DNA from: an uncultured Pseudomonadota bacterium
Lineage (GTDB): Bacteria > Myxococcota_A > UBA9160 > PR03
DNA: 64,000 bases
NCBI GenBank assembly: GCA_900696485.1
Contig: CAADGG010000100.1
Coordinates: 42,902-106,901, forward strand
Direction: 5' to 3'
Part shown: in pieces, positions 8,265-15,493 of the stretch
How the letters are laid out: each line of letters opens with the position of its first letter
Numbering within the stretch: the first letter of the stretch is position 1
The notes under the pieces: generated by a model
What the model saw: only the letters and a program-made list of their open reading frames with translations
What the model was told of the DNA's origin: nothing
The model's database searches: none
Program-made: the position numbers and the translations under genes

Positions 8265-10207
8265 CAGGATTCTCCCTGGGCGGCGTCGCCGTCGACGACC
8301 AACAACACCGTGCCCGCCTCCACCTGGTCGCCGACCGCGACCCGGACCTCGGAGACGACGCCGTCGGCGGGGGCGCGCATCGGGTGCTCCATCTTCATCG
8401 CCTCGAGGATCACGAGCGTCTCGCCGGCGCAAACGCGCGCGCCGGGTTCGACGCGCAGCTCGAGGACCTTGCCCGGCATCGGGGCGACGAAGCCGCCGGC
8501 GACTGCGGCGGCGCCCGGCAACTCGAAGAGCGGCTTCACGACGAGGTCGAGATCGCCCTGCGGCCCCTGGACCACGAGCCGATCGCCCGCGCGCGTCACG
8601 CGGGCCCGCATGCGCCGCCCGTCGATCTCCGCGTCGATCCCATCGGGGCTCCACGCATGCACGCGCGCCTGCGCCCCATCGCCGAAGCGGAAGCGCCCGT
8701 CGCGCAGCGTGCGGTAGCGGATCTCGAGCTCGCGCTCCCGGAACACGAACGCGACGCGCTGCTCCGGCATGCGCGCATTGCGCCAGCCGCTCGGCGCGGA
8801 CCCCAGCACCTCGGCCGCCGCGCGATGGGCGCCCTGGAGCCACAGCGCCGCCCGCTGCGCGGTCCACACCAGGTCCTCGTCGCTCGGCTCGAGGCGCCGC
8901 GCCGGGCCGACGCGAGCGATGAAATCGGTCGTCGTATCGCCGGCCAGGAACTCGGGCGCGCGCAGCGTCGCGACCAGGAAGTCGCGGTTCGTGACGACAC
9001 CGCCGAGATGCAGCTTCTCGAGCGCCAGAGCCAGCCGCCCCGCGGCCTCCGTGCGTGTCGGGGCCTGCGCGATCACCTTGGCCAGCATCGGATCGAAGCT
9101 CGTTCCGACGATCGAGCCGGTGACGACGCCGGAATCCCAGCGCACGGCCGGTTCCGCCGCCGGCTCGAACGCCGCGAGCGTCCCGGTCGCCGGCAGGAAC
9201 TCCGCCGCGGGATCCTCCGCGTAGAGACGGGCTTCGATCGCCGCTCCCTCGAAGCGGATGTCCTGTTGCTCGTAGCCGAGCGACTCGCCTTGCGCGATGC
9301 GGAGCTGCTCGCGCACCAGATCGATGCCGGTCACGCATTCGGTGACCGGGTGCTCCACCTGCAGGCGCGTATTCACTTCGAGGAAGAAGAAGTCGCCCGT
9401 CGTGTCGTCGAGCAGGAACTCGACCGTGCCGGCCGAGTAATAGCCGAGCGCACGCGCCAGGCGCAGCGCGGCGTCCCCCATCGCCTCGCGCAGGAAGCGA
9501 TCGACGCGGGGCGACGGCGACTCCTCGAGGATCTTCTGGTGACGCCGCTGGATCGAGCATTCGCGCTCGCCGAGATGCACGACGCGGCGCTGGCTGTCGC
9601 CGAGGATCTGGATCTCGATGTGACGCGCGCGGGAAACGTAGCGCTCGAGAAAGACGCGGTCGTCGCCGAAGCCACTCTGCGCCTCGCGGCGCGCTGCCGC
9701 GACGGCGTCTTCGAGCTCGCCCGGCGCCGTCACGATGCGCATGCCCTTGCCGCCGCCGCCCGCGGCGGCCTTGACCAGCAGCGGGTAGCCGACGGCCGCC
9801 GCCGCGGCGGGATCCTCGGAACCCGGTAGCGTCGGAACCCCGACCTCGACGGCCAGCGCCTTCGCGGCCAACTTGTCGCCCATCCGGCGGATCGACTCGG
9901 GCGACGGTCCCACCCAGACGAGTTCCGCGGCGAGGACGTCGCTCGCGAACGCGGCGTTCTCCGACAGGAAGCCGTAACCGGGGTGGATCGCCCCGGCGCC
10001 GGTGACACGCGCGGCGTCGAGGATCGCCTTGCCGTCGAGATAGGAGGTCGCGAGCCGCACGGCCTCGTCGGCCGCGGCGACGTGCGGCGCGTCGGCGTCG
10101 GCGTCCACGTAGACGGCGACGCAGCGGATGCCCATGGCATGAGCGCTGCGGAAGATGCGTCGCGCGATCTCCCCGCGATTGGCCACCAGTAGCGTCGTGA
10201 AACTCAC
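8264..10207 (-). CDS. Acyl-CoA carboxylase alpha subunit (biotin carboxylase + biotin carrier)
   Basis: 647 residues. GTG start overlapping the previous stop (GTGA). N-terminal biotin carboxylase: LVANRGEIARRI, ATP-grasp Gly-rich loop KAAAGGGGKGMRIV (about residue 160) and the catalytic segment EVNTRLQVEHPVTE (about 290). The C-terminal biotinyl domain has the biotinylation motif EAMKMEH with Lys605. It carboxylates its own biotin with bicarbonate and ATP and passes the carboxyl group to the beta subunit encoded just upstream. Architecture is that of 3-methylcrotonyl-, propionyl- or geranyl-CoA carboxylases. The AtuA neighbour argues for a beta-methyl-branched enoyl-CoA substrate, which is inference. 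Confidence 0.93.
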   Translation of the reverse strand: MSFTTLLVANRGEIARRIFRSAHAMGIRCVAVYVDADADAPHVAAADEAVRLATSYLDGKAILDAARVTGAGAIHPGYGFLSENAAFASDVLAAELVWVGPSPESIRRMGDKLAAKALAVEVGVPTLPGSEDPAAAAAVGYPLLVKAAAGGGGKGMRIVTAPGELEDAVAAARREAQSGFGDDRVFLERYVSRARHIEIQILGDSQRRVVHLGERECSIQRRHQKILEESPSPRVDRFLREAMGDAALRLARALGYYSAGTVEFLLDDTTGDFFFLEVNTRLQVEHPVTECVTGIDLVREQLRIAQGESLGYEQQDIRFEGAAIEARLYAEDPAAEFLPATGTLAAFEPAAEPAVRWDSGVVTGSIVGTSFDPMLAKVIAQAPTRTEAAGRLALALEKLHLGGVVTNRDFLVATLRAPEFLAGDTTTDFIARVGPARRLEPSDEDLVWTAQRAALWLQGAHRAAAEVLGSAPSGWRNARMPEQRVAFVFRERELEIRYRTLRDGRFRFGDGAQARVHAWSPDGIDAEIDGRRMRARVTRAGDRLVVQGPQGDLDLVVKPLFELPGAAAVAGGFVAPMPGKVLELRVEPGARVCAGETLVILEAMKMEHPMRAPADGVVSEVRVAVGDQVEAGTVLLVVDGDAAQGES

Positions 10208-11853
10208 AGGCGGAACACTCCGTAGCTGCGGGCGCCTTCGATCGGCTGGTTGCGAACCGCCGACAGGCAGATCCCGAGCACCGTGCGCGTGTCGCGCGGA
10301 TCGACGATGCCATCGTCGCTGATGGCGCCCGTCGCCTCGAGCGCGATCGAGCCCTTCTCCTGGATGGCTTCCACCATCGCGACGATCTTGGCATCGAGTT
10401 CTTCATCGAAGGGCTCGCCTTTGCGGGCCGCCTGCCCGCGCCGCACGATCGACATCACGCCGGCGATCTGCTTGCCCCCCATGACGGCGATCTTCGCGCT
10501 CGGCCAGATGAACGTGAAGCGGTTGTTGAAGGCGCGGCCGCTCATCGCATAGGTGCCGGCGCCGTAGGAGGCGCCGATGATCACGGTGAGATGCGGCACG
10601 GTCGAGTTGGTGACCGCGTTGATCAGCTGCGAGCCCTTCTTGATGATGCCGGCGTGCTCGGGATCCCGGCCGACGACGAAACCCGTCAGGTTCTGCAGGA
10701 ACAGCAGCGGCACGTCGATCTGGTTGCAGAGCTGGACGAAGTGGGCGCCCTTCTCGGCGGACTCCGGCGTCAGCACGCCGTTGTTGCCGAGGATGCCGAC
10801 CGGATAGCCCTGGATGCGGGCCCAGCCACAGACGAGCGTGGTGCCGTAGCGCGACTTCCACTCCTCGAAGCGCGAACCGTCGACGACGCGACCGATCACC
10901 TCGCGGATGTCGACCGGGCGGCGCAGATCCGGGCTCACGATGCCGAGCAGTTCCTCGGGATCGAGCAAAGGCTCTTCGACGACCGGTGCGGGCGGCGGAC
11001 CGGCCTTGCGCCAGTTGAGATGCGACACGACCTCGCGACACAGGCGCAGCGCGTCGCGCTCGTCCTCGGCCAGGTACTCACCGAGACCCGACACCTCCGC
11101 GTGCATCTGCGCGCCGCCGAGCGTCTCGTCGTCGGAGTCCTCGCCGATCGCCATCTTCACGAGCGGAGGGCCCGCCAGGAAGATCTTCGACTGGTTCTTG
11201 ATCACGATGTTGTAGTCCGACATGCCGGGCTGGTAGGCGCCGCCGGCCGTCGAGGACCCGAACACCACGCACACCGTCGGGATCCGGAGCTTCGAGAGCT
11301 CGATCATCTCGTAGAAGAAGCGCCCGGTCTCGGCGAAGTGGAGCGTCTTCGCGCCCTTGCGCCGCTTCGCGCCCGGCCCCTCGTCGCGCGGCTCCATGCG
11401 CAGGTCCGCGCCGGCGGACTCGACGAAGCTCACATAGGGCATGCGGTTGTCGCGCGCGATCTCGAGCGCGCGCATCCATTTCTTGGCCACGTAGGGCGTG
11501 AGCGCACCGCCGAGCACGGTGGGATCGTTGGCGAAGATGACGCACTCGACGCCGGCGATCACGCCGATCCCGAGCACGGCGCCGCCGCCGATCGTGTAGT
11601 CGGAGTTGTATCCGGCGAGCGAGCTGATCTCGAGGAAGGGGCTGTCGGGATCGAGCGCCAGGTGGATGCGCTCGCGCACCGGCAGCTTGCCACGCTTGGC
11701 CAGCCGTTCGTGGTGATGTGGCCCGCCGCCCGCCTCGGCCTCGTCGAGGAGCTGGTCGATCTCGGCGAGCCGCTCGAGCATGGCCGCGCGATTCTCCTCG
11801 AACTCCGGCGCACGGACGTCGAGACTCGAGCGAAGCGGGGGGGCGAGCAACAT
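10204..11853 (-). CDS. Acyl-CoA carboxylase beta subunit (carboxyltransferase; geranyl/methylcrotonyl-CoA type)
   Basis: 549 residues. ATG at 11853 with GGAGG upstream. Two crotonase-like carboxyltransferase halves: SSLAGYNSDYTIGGGAVLGIG with VVFGSSTAGGAYQPGMSDY in the first, and LLFLQNLTGFVVGRDPE plus IIGASYGAGTYAMSGRAF in the second. The second contains the acyl-CoA oxyanion loop. Length and the AGGAYQPGMSDY/GFMVG-type motifs match MccB/AtuC-type carboxylases better than propionyl-CoA ones. It transfers the carboxyl from biotin to the gamma carbon of an unsaturated branched acyl-CoA. It is the first gene of the minus-strand operon beta-alpha-AtuA-TetR. Confidence 0.92.
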   Translation of the reverse strand: MLLAPPLRSSLDVRAPEFEENRAAMLERLAEIDQLLDEAEAGGGPHHHERLAKRGKLPVRERIHLALDPDSPFLEISSLAGYNSDYTIGGGAVLGIGVIAGVECVIFANDPTVLGGALTPYVAKKWMRALEIARDNRMPYVSFVESAGADLRMEPRDEGPGAKRRKGAKTLHFAETGRFFYEMIELSKLRIPTVCVVFGSSTAGGAYQPGMSDYNIVIKNQSKIFLAGPPLVKMAIGEDSDDETLGGAQMHAEVSGLGEYLAEDERDALRLCREVVSHLNWRKAGPPPAPVVEEPLLDPEELLGIVSPDLRRPVDIREVIGRVVDGSRFEEWKSRYGTTLVCGWARIQGYPVGILGNNGVLTPESAEKGAHFVQLCNQIDVPLLFLQNLTGFVVGRDPEHAGIIKKGSQLINAVTNSTVPHLTVIIGASYGAGTYAMSGRAFNNRFTFIWPSAKIAVMGGKQIAGVMSIVRRGQAARKGEPFDEELDAKIVAMVEAIQEKGSIALEATGAISDDGIVDPRDTRTVLGICLSAVRNQPIEGARSYGVFRL

Positions 11854-12004
11854 GAAGCCTCCGATCGGAACGAAACCAGGACGGATGGACGGCCGGTAAC
11901 ATATGGGGTAACGATCAGAAACTCAAATGACCGCTCGGCCTGCGGCGTGCGCGGCGGGATGGCGGCCCGAGAGGAGCCTCGATGGATCCGCACAGCGTGC
12001 TCCG
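11854..12004. promoter_or_regulatory. Divergent control region between the carboxylase operon and an enoyl-CoA hydratase
   Basis: 150 bp between divergent starts, relatively AT-rich in its middle. It contains two direct GGTAAC repeats (11895-11900 and 11907-11912) exactly 12 bp apart, a likely protein-binding arrangement, though not the palindrome expected for TetR. Towards the plus-strand gene there is a GAGGAG Shine-Dalgarno and an 8-codon reading frame (11982-12008) whose TGA overlaps the next ATG. No -35/-10 pair is convincing. Confidence 0.35.
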
Positions 12005-12790
12005 ATGACGACGCCGACGGCGCCCGAGATCCTGGTGGAGCGCAGCGACGCCGGCGTCGTGACGCTCACGCTGAACCGCCCGCACGTCAAGAACGCGATC
12101 TCCGCCGGCATGTGGGAGGAGCTGCGGCGCGTGCTGCAGGAGGTGACCCAGCGCGAGGCCGATCGAGTCCTCGTGATCACCGGCGCCGGCGGCGACTTCT
12201 GCACCGGCGCCGACCTGGGCGGCGTCGCGATCGATGCGCATCCTCTCCACGGCATGCAGCCCGTCAGCGCCGCAGCGATCGCGCTGCACGAGGTCTCGAA
12301 ACCCGTCATCGCGAAGGTTCGCGGCGCCGCGGTCGGGGCCGGGATGAACCTGGCGCTGGGCTGCGACCTGATCGTCGCGAGCGAGAACGCGCGCTTTTCC
12401 GAGATCTTCTCCCGGCGCGCGCTGTCGGTCGACTTCGGCGGCACGTGGCTGCTGCCCCGCCTCGTCGGCCTCCACAAGGCCAAGGAACTCGCGTTCTTCG
12501 GCGATCTGCTATCGGCCCGCGACGCCGACGAGCTCGGTCTGGTGAACCGCGTGGTTCCCGACGCTGAGCTCGACGCCTTCGTCGCAGACTGGGCCTTGCG
12601 GCTGGCGAACGGCCCGCCGATCGCGCTGCAGATGACCAAGCGGATGCTCACGAATGCGTCGTCGCTGAGCCTGGCGGAGGCGCTCGCCTGGGAGGCGACG
12701 GCCCAGGCGGTGAACTTCGCGAGCCGCGATACGCGCGAGGGCGTCACCGCCTTCCTCGAAAAGCGCCCCCCCATATTTCGCGGGCGCTGA
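12005..12790 (+). CDS. Enoyl-CoA hydratase/isomerase family protein
   Basis: 261 residues. The ATG at 12005 overlaps the TGA of an 8-codon mini reading frame that has the better Shine-Dalgarno, suggesting coupled translation. Crotonase motifs: RPHVKNAISAGM, ITGAGGDFCTGADLGG (oxyanion loop) and KVRGAAVGAGMNLALGCDL. FSEIFSRRALSVDFGGTWLLPRLVG has Asp/Phe where hydratases often carry Gly residues. LLSARDADELGLVNRVVP is the usual trimerisation/C-terminal segment. It is transcribed divergently from the carboxylase-AtuA operon and is probably part of the same catabolic route, possibly hydrating the carboxylated enoyl-CoA. The precise substrate is inferred only from context. Confidence 0.85.
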   Translation: MTTPTAPEILVERSDAGVVTLTLNRPHVKNAISAGMWEELRRVLQEVTQREADRVLVITGAGGDFCTGADLGGVAIDAHPLHGMQPVSAAAIALHEVSKPVIAKVRGAAVGAGMNLALGCDLIVASENARFSEIFSRRALSVDFGGTWLLPRLVGLHKAKELAFFGDLLSARDADELGLVNRVVPDAELDAFVADWALRLANGPPIALQMTKRMLTNASSLSLAEALAWEATAQAVNFASRDTREGVTAFLEKRPPIFRGR

Positions 12791-12794
12791 ACGC

Positions 12795-12873
12795 GTCAAG
12801 AAAGGGGTCGGGTTCGTTTCGTCAACTTTCCCAAAGGGAAAGTTGACGAAACGAACCCGACCCCTTTCTTGAC
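12795..12873. repeat. Perfect 38-bp palindrome (copy 1 of a dispersed hairpin element)
   Basis: Left arm 12795-12832, loop AAA, right arm 12836-12873; the arms are perfectly complementary. It lies 4 bp after one stop codon and before the convergent stop at 12904, so it can act as a bidirectional terminator. The outer 24 bases of the arm (beginning GTCAAGAAAGGGGTCGGG) recur at 50052-50129. The design resembles REP/RAYT-type intergenic palindromes; no RAYT transposase is in this window. Confidence 0.85.
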
Positions 12874-12903
12874 GACCCCCATTCTCGACGCGTGCGCCGG
12901 CGG

Positions 12904-13509
12904 CTACGGCACGGCCATGCCGCGCTGGACCGCCGGCCGCTCGCCGATCCGCTCCAGCCACGCGACGACGCGCTCGCGCTCGAGCAGCGGCGGCGCCTTC
13001 ATGTCGAGCAGGATCGTCAGCCACGGGTAGTGCATGATGTCGGCGATCGAGTACTCGCCGGCCAGGAACGGGCGGCCGTCGGCGAGGATCTGGTCGAGCA
13101 CGACGAGCAGCCGCGAGACTTCGTCGCCGAACAGTTCCACCACCTCCCGGCTGCGCTCGGGGATCGGTTTGCGCAGCTGCGCCGCGAGACGGCCGAGGTT
13201 CGGGCCGATCCCGCCGGTCTGGAAGAACGCGTACTGGATCGCATGGATCCGGCCGACCGGATCCGCCGGCAGCAACTGGCCGTACTTCTCGGCGAGGTAG
13301 AGCAGGATCGCGCCGGATTCCCAGACCACGACGCCGTCGTCCTCGAGCACGGGGATCTTGTGATTCGGATTGAGGGCCCGGAACGCCGGCGCCATCTGCT
13401 CGAGCTGATCGAGCTGCACCCAGACCGGCTCGTACGGAACCCCGATCTCCTCGAGCGCAATCGAGACCTTGCGGCCGTTCGGGGTCCGGGCGGTATGCAG
13501 GCGGATCAC
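12904..13509 (-). CDS. Glutathione S-transferase family protein
   Basis: 201 residues from a GTG at 13509 with GGAG upstream; longer in-frame starts run into the divergent promoter. The N-terminal thioredoxin-like domain has LHTARTPNGRKVSIALEEIG and NPNHKIPVLEDDG (the cis-Pro site) followed by VVWESGAILLYLAEKYG. The C-terminal all-helical domain carries PFLAGEYSIADIMHYPWL, the family's N-capping motif. It matches the YghU/Ure2p-like bacterial GST type that uses glutathione for conjugation or reduction. The gene is convergent with the crotonase, divergent from a TetR gene, and may detoxify epoxides or quinones made by nearby oxygenases. Confidence 0.85.
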   Translation of the reverse strand: MIRLHTARTPNGRKVSIALEEIGVPYEPVWVQLDQLEQMAPAFRALNPNHKIPVLEDDGVVVWESGAILLYLAEKYGQLLPADPVGRIHAIQYAFFQTGGIGPNLGRLAAQLRKPIPERSREVVELFGDEVSRLLVVLDQILADGRPFLAGEYSIADIMHYPWLTILLDMKAPPLLERERVVAWLERIGERPAVQRGMAVP

Positions 13510-13624
13510 GGCGCAGCTCCGGGGGGCGGGTCCGGCGGGAGCGCGCAAGCTATCACACGCGCTTCCGCAGGGATCGCAGCGAGCCGCGAGGATCGGCACG
13601 GTCGCATCGATAATGGCTCCGATA

Positions 13625-13648
13625 GACTCCAGTCTACTCATGGAGTAG
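13625..13648. promoter_or_regulatory. Candidate operator palindromes before the TetR-LLM operon
   Basis: Two adjacent short palindromes, GACTCCAGTC (13625-13634) and CTACTC-ATG-GAGTAG (13634-13648). The second covers the Shine-Dalgarno of the TetR gene at 13652. An autoregulatory TetR site placed over the ribosome binding region fits. The arms are only 4 and 6 bp, so chance is possible. Confidence 0.35.
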
Positions 13649-13651
13649 GAT

Positions 13652-14302
13652 ATGGCGATCATGAAGGCTGCCTTGCGCACCCTCGAGCCCTCGCGCCGCG
13701 CCCGCAAGAAGGAACGGACCCGGCGCGAGATCTACGACGCGGCCTTGAGCCTCTTCGAGCGCCACGGCTTCGACGCCGTCACCGTCGAGGCGATCTGCGA
13801 CGCCGCCGACGTCGCGCGCGCGACCTTCTTCCTGCATTTCCCGACCAAGTCGGCCCTGCTCTACGAGTTCAGCGATCGCGTCGCGGACGAGTTCCGCAAC
13901 GACGGACGCGGGCCCGACACGTCCGCCGCCGACGAGCTGCGCGGCCTGGTGGATCAGATGATCGGCCGGCTCGTGGCCCACGCCGACGTCATGCGCGCAA
14001 TGGTGCGCGAGTTCTTCAGCAATCCGGTCGCGATCGAGGCCGCCCACTCCCGGGGGCGAGCGTTCCCGGCCCTGATCGAGGCGATCGTGCGCCGCGGCCA
14101 GGCGCGCGGTGAGTTCCGACGCGGCATCGATCCGCGGCTCGCCAGCGCCGTCGTGCTCTCCACGGCCGGCGCCATCCTCTCCGGCAACGTGTTCGCCGAG
14201 GGCGAGCTTCCGGCGGAGACGATCCGCGATCAGTTCTTCGAGGTGATCTTCGGCGGCCTGCTCGACACGAGCGCGACCGCCCGACGAGGAGATTCCGGAT
14301 GA
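13652..14302 (+). CDS. TetR family transcriptional regulator
   Basis: 216 residues. GGAGTAGG precedes the ATG. The N-terminal DNA-binding domain (residues 18-65) reads KKERTRREIYDAALSLFERH, then the helix-turn-helix VTVEAICDAADVARATFFLHF. The C-terminal ligand domain (70-200) is of the TetR_C type with a predicted helical pocket. The stop overlaps the start of the LLM monooxygenase gene (ATGA), so regulator and oxygenase are co-translated. It probably represses this operon in the absence of the oxygenase substrate. It is distinct from the TetR at 5857-6510, giving the region two independent TetR circuits. Confidence 0.88.
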   Translation: MAIMKAALRTLEPSRRARKKERTRREIYDAALSLFERHGFDAVTVEAICDAADVARATFFLHFPTKSALLYEFSDRVADEFRNDGRGPDTSAADELRGLVDQMIGRLVAHADVMRAMVREFFSNPVAIEAAHSRGRAFPALIEAIVRRGQARGEFRRGIDPRLASAVVLSTAGAILSGNVFAEGELPAETIRDQFFEVIFGGLLDTSATARRGDSG

Positions 14303-15480
14303 ACCAAGCCCGCCGCCTGCGCTTCGGCGCCTTCATCGCGCCTTTCCACCCGCCGCACGAGAATCCCTATCTGGCCTACCGCCGCGACGTGGAACTCGTG
14401 GAGCACATGGATCGCCTCGGCTTCGACGAGGTCTGGATCGGCGAGCACCACTCGGCCGGCTACGAGTTGATCGCGTCGCCGGAGCTGTTCATCGCAGCCG
14501 TCGCCGAGCGGACCCGGGACATCCGGCTCGGCACCGGCGTCGTCTCGCTTCCGTACCACCACCCGCTGATGGTCGCGGACCGGATCAACCAGCTCGACCA
14601 CATGACCCGCGGGCGCGTCCTGTTCGGCGTCGGCCCCGGCTCGCTGCCCTCGGACGCCTTCATGATGGGCATCGACGTCCAGACGCAGCGCGACCGCATG
14701 GATGAGGCGATCGGCGTGCTGGTGCCGCTGCTCTCCGGCGAGACCGTCAGCCACGAAAGCAACTGGTTCACGCTGCGCGATGCACGCCTGCAACTGCGGC
14801 CGTTCACGGAGCCCCACGTCGAGATCGCCGTGGCCTCCCAGGTCTCACCGGCGGGGGCGCGCGCGGCCGGCAAGCACGGCCTCTCGATGCTGTCGATCGG
14901 CGCCACGACGACCGGCGGCTTCAACGCGCTGGCGACGAACTGGGGCATCTGCACCGCCAAGGCCGCGGAGCACGGCCAGACGGTCGACCGGCGCAACTGG
15001 CGACTGACGGGTCCGATGCACATCGCCGAGACGCGCGACCAGGCGCGTGCGGACGTGCGCTACGGCCTGCAGGACTGGCTCCACTACTTCCAGAAGGTGG
15101 CGGCGCTGCCGCTCGCTCCGCCGGGCGGCGTAGACGACGCGATCGACGCGTTGAATGCATCCGGCTTCGCGGTGATCGGCGATCCCGACGACGCGGCCAA
15201 CCAGCTCGAGAAGTGCTGGGAGCAATCCGGCGGCTTCGGCACCTTCCTCACGCTCGCGCACAACTGGGCGAACTTCGAGCGCACGAAGCACAGCTACGAG
15301 CTCTTCGCGCGCTACGTGGCGCCGCGCTTCCAGGGCCTGTGCGAGCCGCTGCGCGCGAGCATGGACTGGGCCATCGAGAACCGTCCGACCTTCATCGGCG
15401 CGTTGACCCAGGCAATCGGCAACGAGATGCAGAAACACAACCAGGAGATGGCGGCCAAGCGCGCGAGCAAGGCCTCCTAG
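14299..15480 (+). CDS. LLM class flavin-dependent monooxygenase (limonene-monooxygenase-like)
   Basis: 393 residues. AGGAG precedes the ATG, which overlaps the TetR stop by 4 nt. Bacterial-luciferase-like TIM barrel: FGAFIAPFHPPHENP at the start, DEVWIGEHHSAGYEL, TGVVSLPYHHPLMVADRI and GRVLFGVGPGSLPSDAFMMG. These match the group that includes limonene 1,2-monooxygenase (LimB, about 390 residues) and alkanal monooxygenases. Such enzymes use reduced flavin from a separate reductase and oxygen to epoxidise or hydroxylate hydrophobic substrates. Co-location with the AtuA/carboxylase operon makes a terpene-related substrate attractive, but that is inference. Confidence 0.85.
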   Translation: MNQARRLRFGAFIAPFHPPHENPYLAYRRDVELVEHMDRLGFDEVWIGEHHSAGYELIASPELFIAAVAERTRDIRLGTGVVSLPYHHPLMVADRINQLDHMTRGRVLFGVGPGSLPSDAFMMGIDVQTQRDRMDEAIGVLVPLLSGETVSHESNWFTLRDARLQLRPFTEPHVEIAVASQVSPAGARAAGKHGLSMLSIGATTTGGFNALATNWGICTAKAAEHGQTVDRRNWRLTGPMHIAETRDQARADVRYGLQDWLHYFQKVAALPLAPPGGVDDAIDALNASGFAVIGDPDDAANQLEKCWEQSGGFGTFLTLAHNWANFERTKHSYELFARYVAPRFQGLCEPLRASMDWAIENRPTFIGALTQAIGNEMQKHNQEMAAKRASKAS

Positions 15481-15493
15481 AGCAGAAGGACAG

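Noticed and set aside
6660..8717. 685-codon plus-strand frame opposite the AtuA and carboxylase genes
   Set aside because: Arg/Asp/Ala-biased mirror of a clear coding region on the other strand; no motif or start signal.
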